Shown: positions 17,015 to 25,744, numbered from the stretch's first letter. The stretch: 54,003 bases of DNA from Anaerolineae bacterium (GCA_013177815.1 JABLXM010000005.1:1-54003); one strand, 5' to 3'. Notes: generated by a model from the sequence alone, not told the origin. Numbers and translations: made by a program.

Positions 17015-17830
17015 TTACTTCACTGCCTGCCACAGGCGCGTCAGTTCGCCCAGGTCTGTCACCACCAGGTCCGGCGCGATGCCCTTGCGCACCACGCTAT
17101 CCGCGTTATCCACGCCGGTGCTGACCAGGATGGCGCGCAACCCGGCTTGCTGAGCCCCGTGAATATCGGTCTCCAGCCGGTCGCCGATCATGACAGCCTG
17201 CGCCGGCGGGACGCCCAAGCGCTGCAAGCTCATCTGGAACAGGTGGGGCTGCGGCTTGCCCACCACCTCGGGTTGCACCCCGGTGGTGGCGGTCAGGAAA
17301 GCCAGGTTGGCGCCGCATTCGGGCGCCAATCCCTCCGCGATGGGATAGACCACATCCGGGTTGGTGCCGATGAACAGCGCGCCCTGGTGGATCAACAACG
17401 TGGCGTGCTTGAGCTTCTCGTAGGTCAACGTCAGGTCGCCGCCCACCACGACCGCGTCCACCGGCTGGCTGGCATCCGGCAGGATCACAAAACCGGCTTC
17501 CGTCAGCGCCTGGTGCAGCCCTTCCTGACCGACGACGTACACGCGTGCGCCCTCCGGCAGGCGGGTGCGCAGGTAAGCAGCGGTGGCGACCGAGACGGTG
17601 ATCATGTGGTCTTCATCGACCGGCAGCCCGGCGGATTGGAGTGCCTGGCTGTAGACGCTGGCGGGTTTGACCGCGCTGTTGGTCGCCACGCGATAGGCGA
17701 TATCGTGTTGTTGCAGCAGGTCGAGGAAATCCGCTGCGCCAGGCGTCGGTGCGCGCCCGCGCCACAGCGTGCCGTCGAAATCGAGCAGCACTGCACGGAT
17801 GTCTTTGAGGAATCTGGCATTATGCGTCAT
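17015..17830 (-). CDS. HAD-IIA family phosphatase (NagD-like)
   Basis: A 271-residue haloacid-dehalogenase phosphatase. Motif I is LLDFDGTLWRG (Asp nucleophile at about residue 16). Motif II is the Thr/Ser-rich VATNSAVKP. The class-IIA cap contains VDAVVVGGD. Motif III/IV is GKPQPHLFQ...MIGDRLETDIHGAQQAG. The family removes phosphate from sugar phosphates, phosphoglycolate or nucleotides. It runs convergently to the amidohydrolase and follows an FGGY kinase on the same strand, so it may belong to the sugar-phosphate side of the locus. Confidence 0.9.
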   Translation of the reverse strand: MTHNARFLKDIRAVLLDFDGTLWRGRAPTPGAADFLDLLQQHDIAYRVATNSAVKPASVYSQALQSAGLPVDEDHMITVSVATAAYLRTRLPEGARVYVVGQEGLHQALTEAGFVILPDASQPVDAVVVGGDLTLTYEKLKHATLLIHQGALFIGTNPDVVYPIAEGLAPECGANLAFLTATTGVQPEVVGKPQPHLFQMSLQRLGVPPAQAVMIGDRLETDIHGAQQAGLRAILVSTGVDNADSVVRKGIAPDLVVTDLGELTRLWQAVK

Positions 17831-17900
17831 AGATGGCTCCGGAAAAGGTTTCGTATGTGTTGCGGTTAGTCCAGTACATTAACAATCGAATGATAATGGC

Positions 17901-19415
17901 TTACGGGTGCGAAGGTGCAACCAACCCCTGGCTGGCTTCTGCCAGGCGGCGGTAGCGCCAGAACAAATCCGTGTAGGTGCGCGAATTGCCGGGGTTAGGC
18001 TCGACCACGCGCGATTGCACCGCGAAGACCCGCCGCGCGGCTTCGTGGCTGTCGAACAACCCCAAGCCCATGCCTGCCAGCATGGCGGCGCCCAGCGCCG
18101 GACCGTGGCTGTATTGCGTCAACCACACCGGCACACCGCAGGCATCCGCCACGATCTGGGTCAGCAACGGGTTGCGGGCTGCGCCGCCGATCATCCACAA
18201 CTGCTTCACCGGCATGCCGGCGTCCTTCAGGCGCTCCAGCGACCACACCAGTTCGAACACCGAGCCTTCCAGCACGGCGCGGCTGAGGTCGGCGCGGGTG
18301 TGGTGCAATCGCAGACCCCAAAAGCCGCCGCAGCCTGGCGCGTTTTCCAGTTGGCGCGAACCTGCCAGCGGCAGGAAGAACAGCCCGCCGGCGCCGGGTT
18401 TCGTCCCAGCCAGGGCGGTTTCGAAGACGGCGTACAGACCGGCACGGTCCAGCGGCTGGTGCGCGGCGGCGTTCTGCCAGAAGCGGTTGACCCACCACTC
18501 GGTAGTGCCGCCCAACCCACCCAGGAATTGTGAAATGATCCACACGTCCGGCTGCACGTGGAAGTTCAGGTTCATGCTGGTGGGGATGGTGGACATCTTT
18601 GCGCGGACGCTAACCCCGTTGATCACCCAGGCGGTGCCGCATGCCAGCAGCGCCTTGCCCGGCGTTACCATGCCGACCGCCAGCGCCTCGCAGGAGTGGT
18701 CCTGTCCGCCGTTGACCACCGGCGTGCCTGGCGGCAGCCCGGTCGCCTGGCAGACGGCTGGCAGCAGGTTGCCGATCACGGCGGTGGATGGCAGGATGGG
18801 CGAGAGTTGGGAGGGCTGGATGCCCACCAGCGCGCACAACTCGGGCGACCAGTCGCCGCCGGCGATGTCCGTCAGCAACATCTCGCCTGCCATCGAGGGA
18901 TTGGTGGCATAGACCCCGGTCAGACGAGCGACGAGGAAATCGCTGACCGAGAGGAAGCGGGCGGAGCGAGCAAAGTCATCCGGGCGCTCGCGCCGCAGCC
19001 ATTCGATCATCGGCAGCGGCAGCCCGGGGTCGAGCGACCAGCCGCTGATGCGGCGTACGGTCTCGTCGACGCCGTTGGCAAGCCATTCCGTCACGATGAG
19101 CGCCGAACGGGTGTCCATCCAGGTGATGATCGGGCAGGTGGACTGCATGGCTGCGTCGTCTGCGGTGAGGGAGCCGCCCTGGCTGGCAATCGCCAGCGCC
19201 AGCAGGCGGTGATTGCCCAGCCGGGCGCCGATCTCACTCAGTACGCCCAGTACAGCATTCCATAATTCGTCCGGGTCGATCTCGGCGAAGGTGGCTTGTG
19301 GGGTGTGCAAGGGAAAGGCGCGTTCGGCGGTCGCCAGTTCGTTCCCGTCCAGGTCGAACCAGACGGCTTTGGCGGCAGTGGTGCCGACATCCAGACTGAG
19401 AAGAGTATCGGTCAT
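17901..19415 (-). CDS. FGGY-family carbohydrate kinase (xylulokinase-like)
   Basis: A 504-residue sugar kinase. It has the N-terminal motif LLSLDVGTTAAKAVWFD, the substrate loop TPVVNGGQDHSCEALAVG and the C-terminal motif LWMIGGAARNPLLTQIVADA. The overall pattern resembles xylulokinase-like proteins of unknown specificity. It is divergent from the SDR genes, with 142 bases between them, and is transcribed toward the HAD phosphatase. Three FGGY kinases in this window are diverged from one another, so they probably phosphorylate different sugars or polyols. Confidence 0.9.
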   Translation of the reverse strand: MTDTLLSLDVGTTAAKAVWFDLDGNELATAERAFPLHTPQATFAEIDPDELWNAVLGVLSEIGARLGNHRLLALAIASQGGSLTADDAAMQSTCPIITWMDTRSALIVTEWLANGVDETVRRISGWSLDPGLPLPMIEWLRRERPDDFARSARFLSVSDFLVARLTGVYATNPSMAGEMLLTDIAGGDWSPELCALVGIQPSQLSPILPSTAVIGNLLPAVCQATGLPPGTPVVNGGQDHSCEALAVGMVTPGKALLACGTAWVINGVSVRAKMSTIPTSMNLNFHVQPDVWIISQFLGGLGGTTEWWVNRFWQNAAAHQPLDRAGLYAVFETALAGTKPGAGGLFFLPLAGSRQLENAPGCGGFWGLRLHHTRADLSRAVLEGSVFELVWSLERLKDAGMPVKQLWMIGGAARNPLLTQIVADACGVPVWLTQYSHGPALGAAMLAGMGLGLFDSHEAARRVFAVQSRVVEPNPGNSRTYTDLFWRYRRLAEASQGLVAPSHP

Positions 19416-19557
19416 GTGTGTGGTTTACTCGTGGCGAAAGATGCGATATTGTAACATGGCGGCGGAGAAGGAACGAAAACAGAAAAAGTAAAAAGGAAAT
19501 GAGGTGTTGGTGAGGATGGATACGGGTCGTCCTGATGGAAGAAAGGCTGCGCGAACT

Positions 19558-20340
19558 ATGGACGAACACATCTTTGGTAAGCGATTTGAGGGGCAGGTGG
19601 CGCTGGTGACAGGCGCGGGCAAGGGCATTGGGCGCGCCTGTGCGCTGCGCTTTGCGCGCGAGGGCGCCTGTGTGGCGCTGCTGAGCCGCACCCAGGCAAA
19701 CAATGATGACGCCGCTGCGGAATGCCGGCGCGCCGGCGCGGCGGCGCTGGCGTTGCGCTGTGATGTCGCCAGCCAGGCTGACATTCACGCCGCCTTCGAG
19801 CGCACCCTGGCGGAATGGGGGCGCATCGATATCGTCGTGGCAGCCGCCGGTGTTTACAGCGGGGCGGCGCTGCCGGAGGTGCCGCTGGCGCAGTGGCAGC
19901 GCACCATCGATACCAACCTGACCGGCGTCTTCCTGACCGACCGGGCGGCAGCGCCCATCATGATGCGGCAGCGCTGCGGCAGCATCATCAACGTTTCTTC
20001 GGTCGCCGGGGTTACCAGTTGGCAGCGCACCGCCGAGTACTCGGCTGCCAAGAGCGGCGTCATTGGGTTGACGCGCTCCGTCGCGGTGGAGTTGGCGCCT
20101 TATGGCGTCACCTGCAACGCGCTGTGCCCCGGCAGCACCCGCACCGACCAGGTGCTGGACGTGGCGCGTTATGCCGGTATGTCGCCGGAGGCGTGGCTGG
20201 CAGCCCGCCGGCGTGACTCGCCAACCGGACGGGTGGCGGAACCGTGGGAGATGGCTGGCGTGGCGGCTTTTCTCGCCAGCCCGGATGCGCGCTATATCAA
20301 TGGTCAGTCCATCGTGGTCGATGGCGGCATCAACATGTAA
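19558..20340 (+). CDS. Short-chain dehydrogenase/reductase (first of a tandem pair)
   Basis: A 260-residue classical SDR. The cofactor motif is VTGAGKGIGRACALRFA, NAAG is replaced by AAAGVYSG, and the catalytic set is INVSSVAG with YSAAK. The C-terminal VVDGGINM is typical of the FabG-like group. I start at ATG 19558 because it aligns with the start of the next, paralogous SDR (both begin M-acidic-E-x-IFGKRF). An upstream GTG at 19504 would add an unrelated 18 residues. It probably oxidises a sugar or polyol hydroxyl. Confidence 0.88.
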   Translation: MDEHIFGKRFEGQVALVTGAGKGIGRACALRFAREGACVALLSRTQANNDDAAAECRRAGAAALALRCDVASQADIHAAFERTLAEWGRIDIVVAAAGVYSGAALPEVPLAQWQRTIDTNLTGVFLTDRAAAPIMMRQRCGSIINVSSVAGVTSWQRTAEYSAAKSGVIGLTRSVAVELAPYGVTCNALCPGSTRTDQVLDVARYAGMSPEAWLAARRRDSPTGRVAEPWEMAGVAAFLASPDARYINGQSIVVDGGINM

Positions 20341-20372
20341 ATCATCTATACTTTATCGAAAGAGAGGAACAC

Positions 20373-21170
20373 ATGGAAGAAAAGATCTTTGGTAAACGGT
20401 TTGTAGGACAGGTGGCGCTGGTGACCGGCGCTGCCAAGGGCATTGGCGAAGCTTGTGCATTGCGCTTTGCCAAGGAGGGCGCCAACGTGGCGCTGCTGGA
20501 TTTCGACGACGCCAACAATGAGAAAGCGGCGGCAGCCTGCCGCGCGCAGGGTGTGGAGGCGCTCGCCATCCACTGCGATGTCTCCAGCAAGGAAAGCGTC
20601 CAGGCGGCGGTCGACCAGGTGATGCAGAAGTGGGGACGGATCGATGCGGTGGTGGCTTCCGCCGGCGTATATTCCGGCTTGATGCTGCCGGATGTGACGC
20701 TGGCGCAGTGGCAACGCACCATCGATATCAATCTGACCGGCGTCTTCCTGACCAACCAGGCAGTGGCGCCCATCCTGATGAAACAGAAGTCCGGCAGCAT
20801 TGTCAACATCTCGTCGATGGCTGGCAAGACCTCCTGGCCTTCCTCCGCGGAATATTCTGCCTCCAAGAGCGGTGTGATCGGTCTGACGCGCTCGGTGGCG
20901 GTGGAGCTGGCGCCCTACGGGGTGACCTGCAACGCCATTTGCCCCGGCAACACGCTGACCGACATGGTGCGCAATGTGGCGGCGTTGGTGGGAGGTCGCG
21001 ATGGTTTGAACGCCGAGGAGTGGCTGGCGATGCGCGCCAAGGACAGCCCGGCGCAACGTCTCGCCGAGCCGTGGGAGATCGGCGGGGTGGCGACATTCCT
21101 GGCTTCGAACGATGCGCGCTACCTCAACGGGCAAGCCCTCGAGGTCGATGGCGGGATGGTGATGTCGTAA
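20373..21170 (+). CDS. Short-chain dehydrogenase/reductase (second of a tandem pair)
   Basis: A 265-residue classical SDR closely similar to its neighbour along the whole length, with shared blocks such as KSGVIGLTRSVAVELAPYGV. The cofactor motif is VTGAAKGIGEACALRFA and the catalytic residues are in NISSMAG and YSASK. The first basic/acidic cofactor position after beta-2 is LLDFDDAN, where the Asp favours NAD over NADP; the first copy has LLSRTQAN, which lacks that Asp and has an Arg, hinting at NADP. The gene has its own site (GAGAGGAA) and lies 32 bases after the first. Confidence 0.9.
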   Translation: MEEKIFGKRFVGQVALVTGAAKGIGEACALRFAKEGANVALLDFDDANNEKAAAACRAQGVEALAIHCDVSSKESVQAAVDQVMQKWGRIDAVVASAGVYSGLMLPDVTLAQWQRTIDINLTGVFLTNQAVAPILMKQKSGSIVNISSMAGKTSWPSSAEYSASKSGVIGLTRSVAVELAPYGVTCNAICPGNTLTDMVRNVAALVGGRDGLNAEEWLAMRAKDSPAQRLAEPWEIGGVATFLASNDARYLNGQALEVDGGMVMS

Positions 21171-21229
21171 GACTGACGACGGACGACTGACGACGGACAG
21201 TAGCATGATGCCTGCGGTCTGTCGTCAGT
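21171..21229. repeat. Tandem 14-bp duplication with inverted partner
   Basis: GACTGACGACGGAC occurs twice in a row (21171-21184 and 21185-21198), starting one base after the SDR stop. An inverted copy, CTGTCGTCAGT, lies at 21219-21229 and could fold back as a hairpin. This probably serves as the 3' end of the SDR transcript; no T-run is present. Confidence 0.6.
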
Positions 21230-21278
21230 GGTCTGCTGCCTAATATTTGTGCTCGGCGGTCAGAGCAAGGAGGTTGGC

Positions 21279-22772
21279 ATGCAATTGATCCTCGGACTCG
21301 ACATCGGCACCCAGGCGGTGAAGGGTGTGCTGGTGACGCTGGACGGCAAAGTGGCAGCGCGCGCCGGGCTGGAGCGCCCGCCCATGCTGCCGCGCCCCGG
21401 CTGGGTGGAGATGGACCCCGAGCGCGATTGGTGGGGCAGCGGACTGCAAGTGGTGCGGCAGTTGCTGGCGCAGGTTGGCGCTGGTGACTCGGTCATCGCT
21501 GCCGGCGTCTCGGCGCTGGTGCCCTGCCTGGCGCTGCTGGATGCTCAAATGCAGCCGGTGCGTCCCGCCATCCTGTATTCCGACAACCGTGCCATCGAGG
21601 AACTGGACTGGGTCAACCGCACCGGCGGGCTGAACCTGACTGCCGAGGCAGTGGTGCCCAAACTGGTGTGGATCCAGCGGCGCGAACCTGGCAACTTCGC
21701 CCGCGGGCGGGTGCTGCTTTCGGCGCACAATTATATTGTCCAACGCCTGACCGGCGCCAGCGCCATGGATTACGACACCGCCGGCATCATGGGCGGCATC
21801 TTCGACCCAAAGAGTAAACAGTGGCGCACAGACCTGGTCGAACGGTTGGGGCTCGACCCCGCCCTCTTGCCGCCGCTCTCGCCCGCCACCGGCGTGGTGG
21901 GACGCGTCACCGAGGAGGCTGCGCGCGCCACCGGGCTGCCGGCTGGCATCCCGGTCATCGCCGGCAGCGGCGATACCTTCCCCACCCTGGTGGGCTGCGG
22001 CGCGGTGGATGTGGGCGACGCCATGATCTCGTTCGGCACCACCGGGTTGCTGACGGTCACGCTGAGACCGCTGGTCGAATCGGCGGCTGGTCCGCACTTC
22101 GGTGCCAGCGAGGCGGACGCTGCCGTGCTGTGGGGCGCCAACGTGCTCTCGGTTGGTCGGCTGATTCGCTGGTACCTCGACCAGTTCCCGCCGGCGGTGC
22201 CTTCGGGCGGCAACCTCTACGAACTGATGGAGCAGGCTGCCGCTGCCATACCGCCGGGCGCCGATGGCACGCTGGTGCTGCCGCACTGGCTGGGCAGGCG
22301 CACGCCGCTGCCCGACCACAACCTGCGCGGCAGCATTCTGGGGGTACTGCCCTCCACCACGCCGGGGCATGTCTACCGTGCGCTGATGGAAGCTTTTGCC
22401 TATAACATCCGCCAGGGCTTCGACCCGGTGCGCGAGCGCGTCCGGCGGGTGGTGCTGACCGCCGGCGGGGCGCGTTCCGGGCTGTGGCGGCAGATCATGG
22501 CGGATGTGCTCGATCACCCGGTGGAATACAATCCCGGCGGCAGCGGGGCGTTGGGCATCGCCTTCCTGGCGGCTTACGCGCTGGGGCACGTGACCGCGTT
22601 CAGCGATATCCGCCAACGCTGGCTGGCTGGGATGGAACGAATAGACCCGCGCGCAGAAGCCGTGGCGGTCTACCAGCGGCTATACCCGGTCTACTGCCAG
22701 TTCGATGACGTTGTGGCGGCGCCCTACGCCAGCCTGGCGGCGGCGCTGGCAGCCACGCCGGCAGGTGAGTGA
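21279..22772 (+). CDS. FGGY-family carbohydrate kinase
   Basis: A 497-residue sugar kinase with motifs ILGLDIGTQAVKGVLVTLDG at the N-terminus, IPVIAGSGDTFPTLVGCG in the substrate region and VVLTAGGARSGLWRQIMADV near the ATP site. The start follows a strong AAGGAGG. The stop overlaps the following amidohydrolase (TGATG), so the two are translated together. A kinase coupled to a base deaminase-like hydrolase suggests that the substrate has both a sugar or polyol part and a nitrogenous part, which is inference. Confidence 0.9.
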   Translation: MQLILGLDIGTQAVKGVLVTLDGKVAARAGLERPPMLPRPGWVEMDPERDWWGSGLQVVRQLLAQVGAGDSVIAAGVSALVPCLALLDAQMQPVRPAILYSDNRAIEELDWVNRTGGLNLTAEAVVPKLVWIQRREPGNFARGRVLLSAHNYIVQRLTGASAMDYDTAGIMGGIFDPKSKQWRTDLVERLGLDPALLPPLSPATGVVGRVTEEAARATGLPAGIPVIAGSGDTFPTLVGCGAVDVGDAMISFGTTGLLTVTLRPLVESAAGPHFGASEADAAVLWGANVLSVGRLIRWYLDQFPPAVPSGGNLYELMEQAAAAIPPGADGTLVLPHWLGRRTPLPDHNLRGSILGVLPSTTPGHVYRALMEAFAYNIRQGFDPVRERVRRVVLTAGGARSGLWRQIMADVLDHPVEYNPGGSGALGIAFLAAYALGHVTAFSDIRQRWLAGMERIDPRAEAVAVYQRLYPVYCQFDDVVAAPYASLAAALAATPAGE

Positions 22773-24058
22773 TGAGCATCCTGATCCGCGACGGGCAGGT
22801 GTTGACGCCGGAGGGTTTTGTGGAAGGCTACGTGCTGGTGGCGGATGGACGGGTGGCGTCGGTTGGCGCCGGCGCACCACCGCCGGATACCCATGCGGCG
22901 CAAGTGCTCTCAGCACGGCATGCCGCCGTGTTGCCCGGGCTGGTCAACGCTCACACCCACCTCAGCCAGACCTTTATGCGCGGTTTGGGCGGCGGGCGCC
23001 CGCTGATGCGTTGGCTGAAGGAGCGCATCTGGCGCTTGCAGGCTGCCATGAGCGCGGAGCAACTGCACCTGGCGGCGCTGCTGGGGCTGGTGGAAAACCT
23101 GCATTGCGGCGCCACCCAGGTGACCAACCATCACAAGGTGACGACCACGCCGGCGCACAGCGACGCTATCTGCCAGGCGGCGCTGGCGGTGCCGCTGCGG
23201 CTGACGCTGGCGCGCGCCTGGGTGGACTGCGGCGCCAACGCCGAGCCGGCGGATGAGATCCTGGCGGATTTGGCGCGTCTGTTCGACCGGTGGCACGGAG
23301 CGGGCGGCACGCTGGCGGTGGCATCCGGTCCGCTGGCGACCTGGCGCTGCTCGGCGGGGACGATGCAAGCCGCGCATACGCTGGCGGTGGGACAGGGTTC
23401 GTTCACACATATCCATGTCGCCGAGACGCGCGACGAGGTCGAGATTTCGCTCAAGGATACCGGCTTGAGCCCGGTGCAGTGGCTGGAGTCGCTGGGCGTG
23501 CTGGATGGGAATTGCCAGGTGGTGCATGCGGTGTGGGTCGAGCCGGACGAGATCGATCTGCTGGCGCGCAGCGGTGCGTTGGTGGTGCACTGCCCCATCA
23601 GCAACGCCGTGCTGGGTTCGGGCATCGCGCCGGTGGCGCGTTTGCTCGAATCCGGCGTTCGCCTACGCCTGGGCACGGATGGACCTGCCAGCAACGACAC
23701 GCAGGATATCTGGGAAGTGCTCAAGACGGCGGTGCAACTGGCGCGCGTCAGCGCGTTGGACCCGACCGTGCTGCCGCCCGCGCAGGCGCTGGGGTTGGCG
23801 CTCAGCCAGCCGGCGGTCACGCCGGGCATGCCGGCAGACCTGGCAGTGGTGAACCTGGATCACGCCCGCGCCATGCCGGTGCACGAGGTCGATTCGGCGT
23901 TGGTCTTCTGCACCCACGGCACGGACGTGCGCCATGTGCTGGTGGCGGGGCGCCCGCTGCTGGTGGATGGGGTGGTGACCGTGCTGGACGAGCCGGCGCT
24001 GCTGGCGGAATGTCGCCAGGCGGCAGCCAGCCTGCGGGCGGCGGCGGGGATCGAGTAG
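22772..24058 (+). CDS. Amidohydrolase, ATZ/TRZ deaminase family
   Basis: A 428-residue metal-dependent hydrolase related to the one at 15266. The metal motifs are VLPGLVNAHTHLSQTFMRG, HIHVAETRDEVE, VVHAVWVEPDE and GTDGPASNDTQD. An unusual histidine pair (TNHHK, about residue 113) sits where related deaminases bind substrate. It probably hydrolyses an exocyclic amine or amide. A GTG three bases upstream is an alternative start. No further gene follows on this strand until 25365. Confidence 0.9.
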   Translation: MSILIRDGQVLTPEGFVEGYVLVADGRVASVGAGAPPPDTHAAQVLSARHAAVLPGLVNAHTHLSQTFMRGLGGGRPLMRWLKERIWRLQAAMSAEQLHLAALLGLVENLHCGATQVTNHHKVTTTPAHSDAICQAALAVPLRLTLARAWVDCGANAEPADEILADLARLFDRWHGAGGTLAVASGPLATWRCSAGTMQAAHTLAVGQGSFTHIHVAETRDEVEISLKDTGLSPVQWLESLGVLDGNCQVVHAVWVEPDEIDLLARSGALVVHCPISNAVLGSGIAPVARLLESGVRLRLGTDGPASNDTQDIWEVLKTAVQLARVSALDPTVLPPAQALGLALSQPAVTPGMPADLAVVNLDHARAMPVHEVDSALVFCTHGTDVRHVLVAGRPLLVDGVVTVLDEPALLAECRQAAASLRAAAGIE

Positions 24059-24106
24059 GTTAGGTGCTTTTTACCGCAGGACGGAGAGGGCGCGGAGAAT
24101 AAGTAA

Positions 24107-24135
24107 TTAACCACAGAGGAGCAGAGACACAGAGC
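24107..24135. repeat. Dispersed AACCACAGAG-type repeat
   Basis: The stretch beginning TTAACCACAGAGGAGCAGAG recurs with small changes at 53927-53955 at the other end of the window. Just before it, 24074-24100 holds a related CGGAGAGGGCGCGGAGAA stretch that resembles the DNA encoding the tail of the gene at 5308. This is a small non-coding repeat family of this genome. Confidence 0.6.
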
Positions 24136-24155
24136 AAAGGGACAATATATTTGTT

Positions 24156-24866
24156 TTACGGCAATATCCCATCCAGATGGGATTGCAGCGTGCCTGCATC
24201 CATCGAGCCGTAGACCACTTCGTTGATGACGGCGTCGGTGCCGACGAAGTAACTGGTCGGGTACGAGTTGATGTGGTAGGCGCGCGCTGCGTCGCCGCTT
24301 TCATCCAGCAACACCGGGAAGGTCAGACCAAGGTCTTGGGCAAAGTCGATCACGTCGCTGCGGTAGTCATCGCGGGTGACATTGACCGCCAAAACGACCA
24401 GCCCATCCGGTTGATGCTGTTCGAACAAGGATTGGATGGCGGGCATCTCTTCCCGGCAGGGACCGCACCACGAAGTGAAAAAGTTGATCAGGATCGGCTT
24501 GCCGAAGTGCTCCGAGAGGGTGTGGGTATACCCACCCACGCTGGCGAGGGTGAAATCCGGTGGGGTATAGCCCGGCTCTGGGCGCATCTGGCGCAATTCC
24601 GGCGGCGGCGGGGCGGTGGGGGTGGCGAACGCCGGCAGGGTGGCAGTGATCCCTGGGGGCAGCGTGGCTGGCGCAGCAATGGGCGGCTGGTTGGCGGCGC
24701 GGTTGCGCTGCTGCAACACCACTGCCGAGACCAGCAACCCCACCAGGCAACATGCCAGCAGTCCCAACCCGCCGGCGGTCAGGATGGCAGCAGTGTTGCG
24801 CGGCTTGGGCTGCACGTTGGGGTTGGCGAAGAGGTCGGGAGCGGGGGTGTTGGATGGCTCGTTCAT
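24156..24866 (-). CDS. Membrane-anchored thiol-disulfide oxidoreductase, TlpA/ResA-like
   Basis: A 236-residue protein with a short cytoplasmic N-terminus, one membrane segment at about residues 27-50 (LTAGGLGLLACCLVGLLVSA), a Pro/Ala/Thr-rich linker to about residue 95, and a thioredoxin-fold domain. The redox motif WCGPC follows INFFTS, and the cis-Pro loop is SYPTSYFVG. Such proteins reduce disulfides outside the membrane, often for cytochrome maturation. It lies downstream of the pilin-like gene on the same strand, separated by a hairpin terminator. Confidence 0.9.
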   Translation of the reverse strand: MNEPSNTPAPDLFANPNVQPKPRNTAAILTAGGLGLLACCLVGLLVSAVVLQQRNRAANQPPIAAPATLPPGITATLPAFATPTAPPPPELRQMRPEPGYTPPDFTLASVGGYTHTLSEHFGKPILINFFTSWCGPCREEMPAIQSLFEQHQPDGLVVLAVNVTRDDYRSDVIDFAQDLGLTFPVLLDESGDAARAYHINSYPTSYFVGTDAVINEVVYGSMDAGTLQSHLDGILP

Positions 24867-24901
24867 GCAGGCTCCGGCAAGATGTTGGGATGGTTAAAGC
24901 A

Positions 24902-24926
24902 CAAGCCCCAAGCGCGTTGGGGCTTG
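24902..24926 (-). terminator. Intrinsic terminator of the pilin-like gene
   Basis: A perfect 10-bp stem, CAAGCCCCAA / TTGGGGCTTG, with a five-base loop lies 22 bases after the stop of the small pilin gene. On the minus strand it is followed by a short T-containing tail (TGCTTTAACC). It is likely to make the pilin transcript separate from, or more abundant than, the TlpA transcript. Confidence 0.75.
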
Positions 24927-24948
24927 ATTCGAAGCATGGAGGCACCGG

Positions 24949-25092
24949 TCATACCAGCATCACCACGTTGCTGAAGATGTGCCCCACCTGCGGACCGATC
25001 AGGAAGGGCACGGCGATCACCAGCACAGCCACCAGGATCATGGCGTATTCGACCAGTCCTTGGGCATTTCTGGTGGGCATGTGATATATCAT
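24949..25092 (-). CDS. Flp/Fap-type pilin (47 residues)
   Basis: A 47-residue protein: a short basic leader, then QGLVEYAMILVAVLVIAVPF and the ending GPQVGHIFSNVV. This is the pattern of type IVb Flp pilins, in which a Glu five residues into the mature hydrophobic helix (the E of LVEYA) is conserved and the prepilin peptidase cleaves just before QGLVEYA. It has the site AAGGAG nine bases upstream, a TATAAT box at 25131-25136 and its own terminator. No tad assembly genes are in the window, so they must be elsewhere. Confidence 0.85.
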   Translation of the reverse strand: MIYHMPTRNAQGLVEYAMILVAVLVIAVPFLIGPQVGHIFSNVVMLV

Positions 25093-25130
25093 GTCTTGCT
25101 CCTTGCAGCGCGGGTTCAATCAGTAACTGT

Positions 25131-25136
25131 ATTATA
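25131..25136 (-). promoter_or_regulatory. -10 box (TATAAT) of the pilin gene
   Basis: On the minus strand TATAAT lies 38 bases upstream of the pilin start. I see no good -35 at the usual spacing, so activation by a regulator is possible. It faces away from the promoter at 25268-25296. Confidence 0.5.
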
Positions 25137-25267
25137 TGGACTCCCCGCCGGTTTGCGAGCAAGGCGTAAGGAGACTGTAAAGGCGCCCGTGCGCCGCCGC
25201 GTTCTCCATTCCCAACCCTCGTTAACCGCTTGCAGACTTCAAGTAAGCAAAATGTAAGCAAAAGGGA

Positions 25268-25296
25268 TTGAAAGCGACCAGTTGCCTGACTATAAT
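25268..25296 (+). promoter_or_regulatory. Sigma-70 type promoter of the small secreted protein
   Basis: TTGAAA (25268-25273), a 17-base spacer and a perfect TATAAT (25291-25296) precede the gene at 25365. The predicted 5' untranslated region is about 60 bases, AT-rich, and ends in TTAGGAG before the start. Confidence 0.75.
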
Positions 25297-25364
25297 GTTG
25301 CAAGATGATCATTACCAATATCATCAATATTATTACCAAACTTTGAAAATTAGGAGAAATCATC

Positions 25365-25724
25365 ATGTTCAAGTCATCGCGTTTTGCCATCATCCTGGCG
25401 TTCAGCCTCATCCTTTCGGCAATGGTGTTTGCCTATGCGGCATCCAACACCGTTCCGGCGACCTCGGCTGGCGATGGCAGCGCCGCCATCACCGGCTACA
25501 CGGTCGGGAACGTCAAGTACAACCTCAACGCCACCAACCCGCAGGTCTTCGAGAGTGTGCAGTTCACGCTGACCGGCGCCTCGGCGCCCAGCACCGTTAA
25601 GATCAAGTTGGTGTCTGGCGGTTCCACCTGGTACGATTGTACCCTGGCTACCGGCACCTGGACCTGCCCCACCACCGCCACCGTCCTCTCGGCGGACCAG
25701 TTGACGGTTGTCGCGGTCGAGTAA
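25365..25724 (+). CDS. Small secreted protein next to a SipW-type signal peptidase
   Basis: A 119-residue protein with an N-terminal signal (basic MFKSSR, hydrophobic core to residue about 25, then AYAASN). The mature part is rich in Thr, Ser, Val and Asn and ends with one Cys pair (DCTL...WTCP) that could form a disulfide. It resembles small secreted proteins encoded next to SipW-like signal peptidases in other bacteria, where the model is TasA. It has its own strong promoter and terminator, as expected for an abundant structural protein. Its function is not known. Confidence 0.8.
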   Translation: MFKSSRFAIILAFSLILSAMVFAYAASNTVPATSAGDGSAAITGYTVGNVKYNLNATNPQVFESVQFTLTGASAPSTVKIKLVSGGSTWYDCTLATGTWTCPTTATVLSADQLTVVAVE

Positions 25725-25744
25725 TCTCCACACCAGACAGGATC

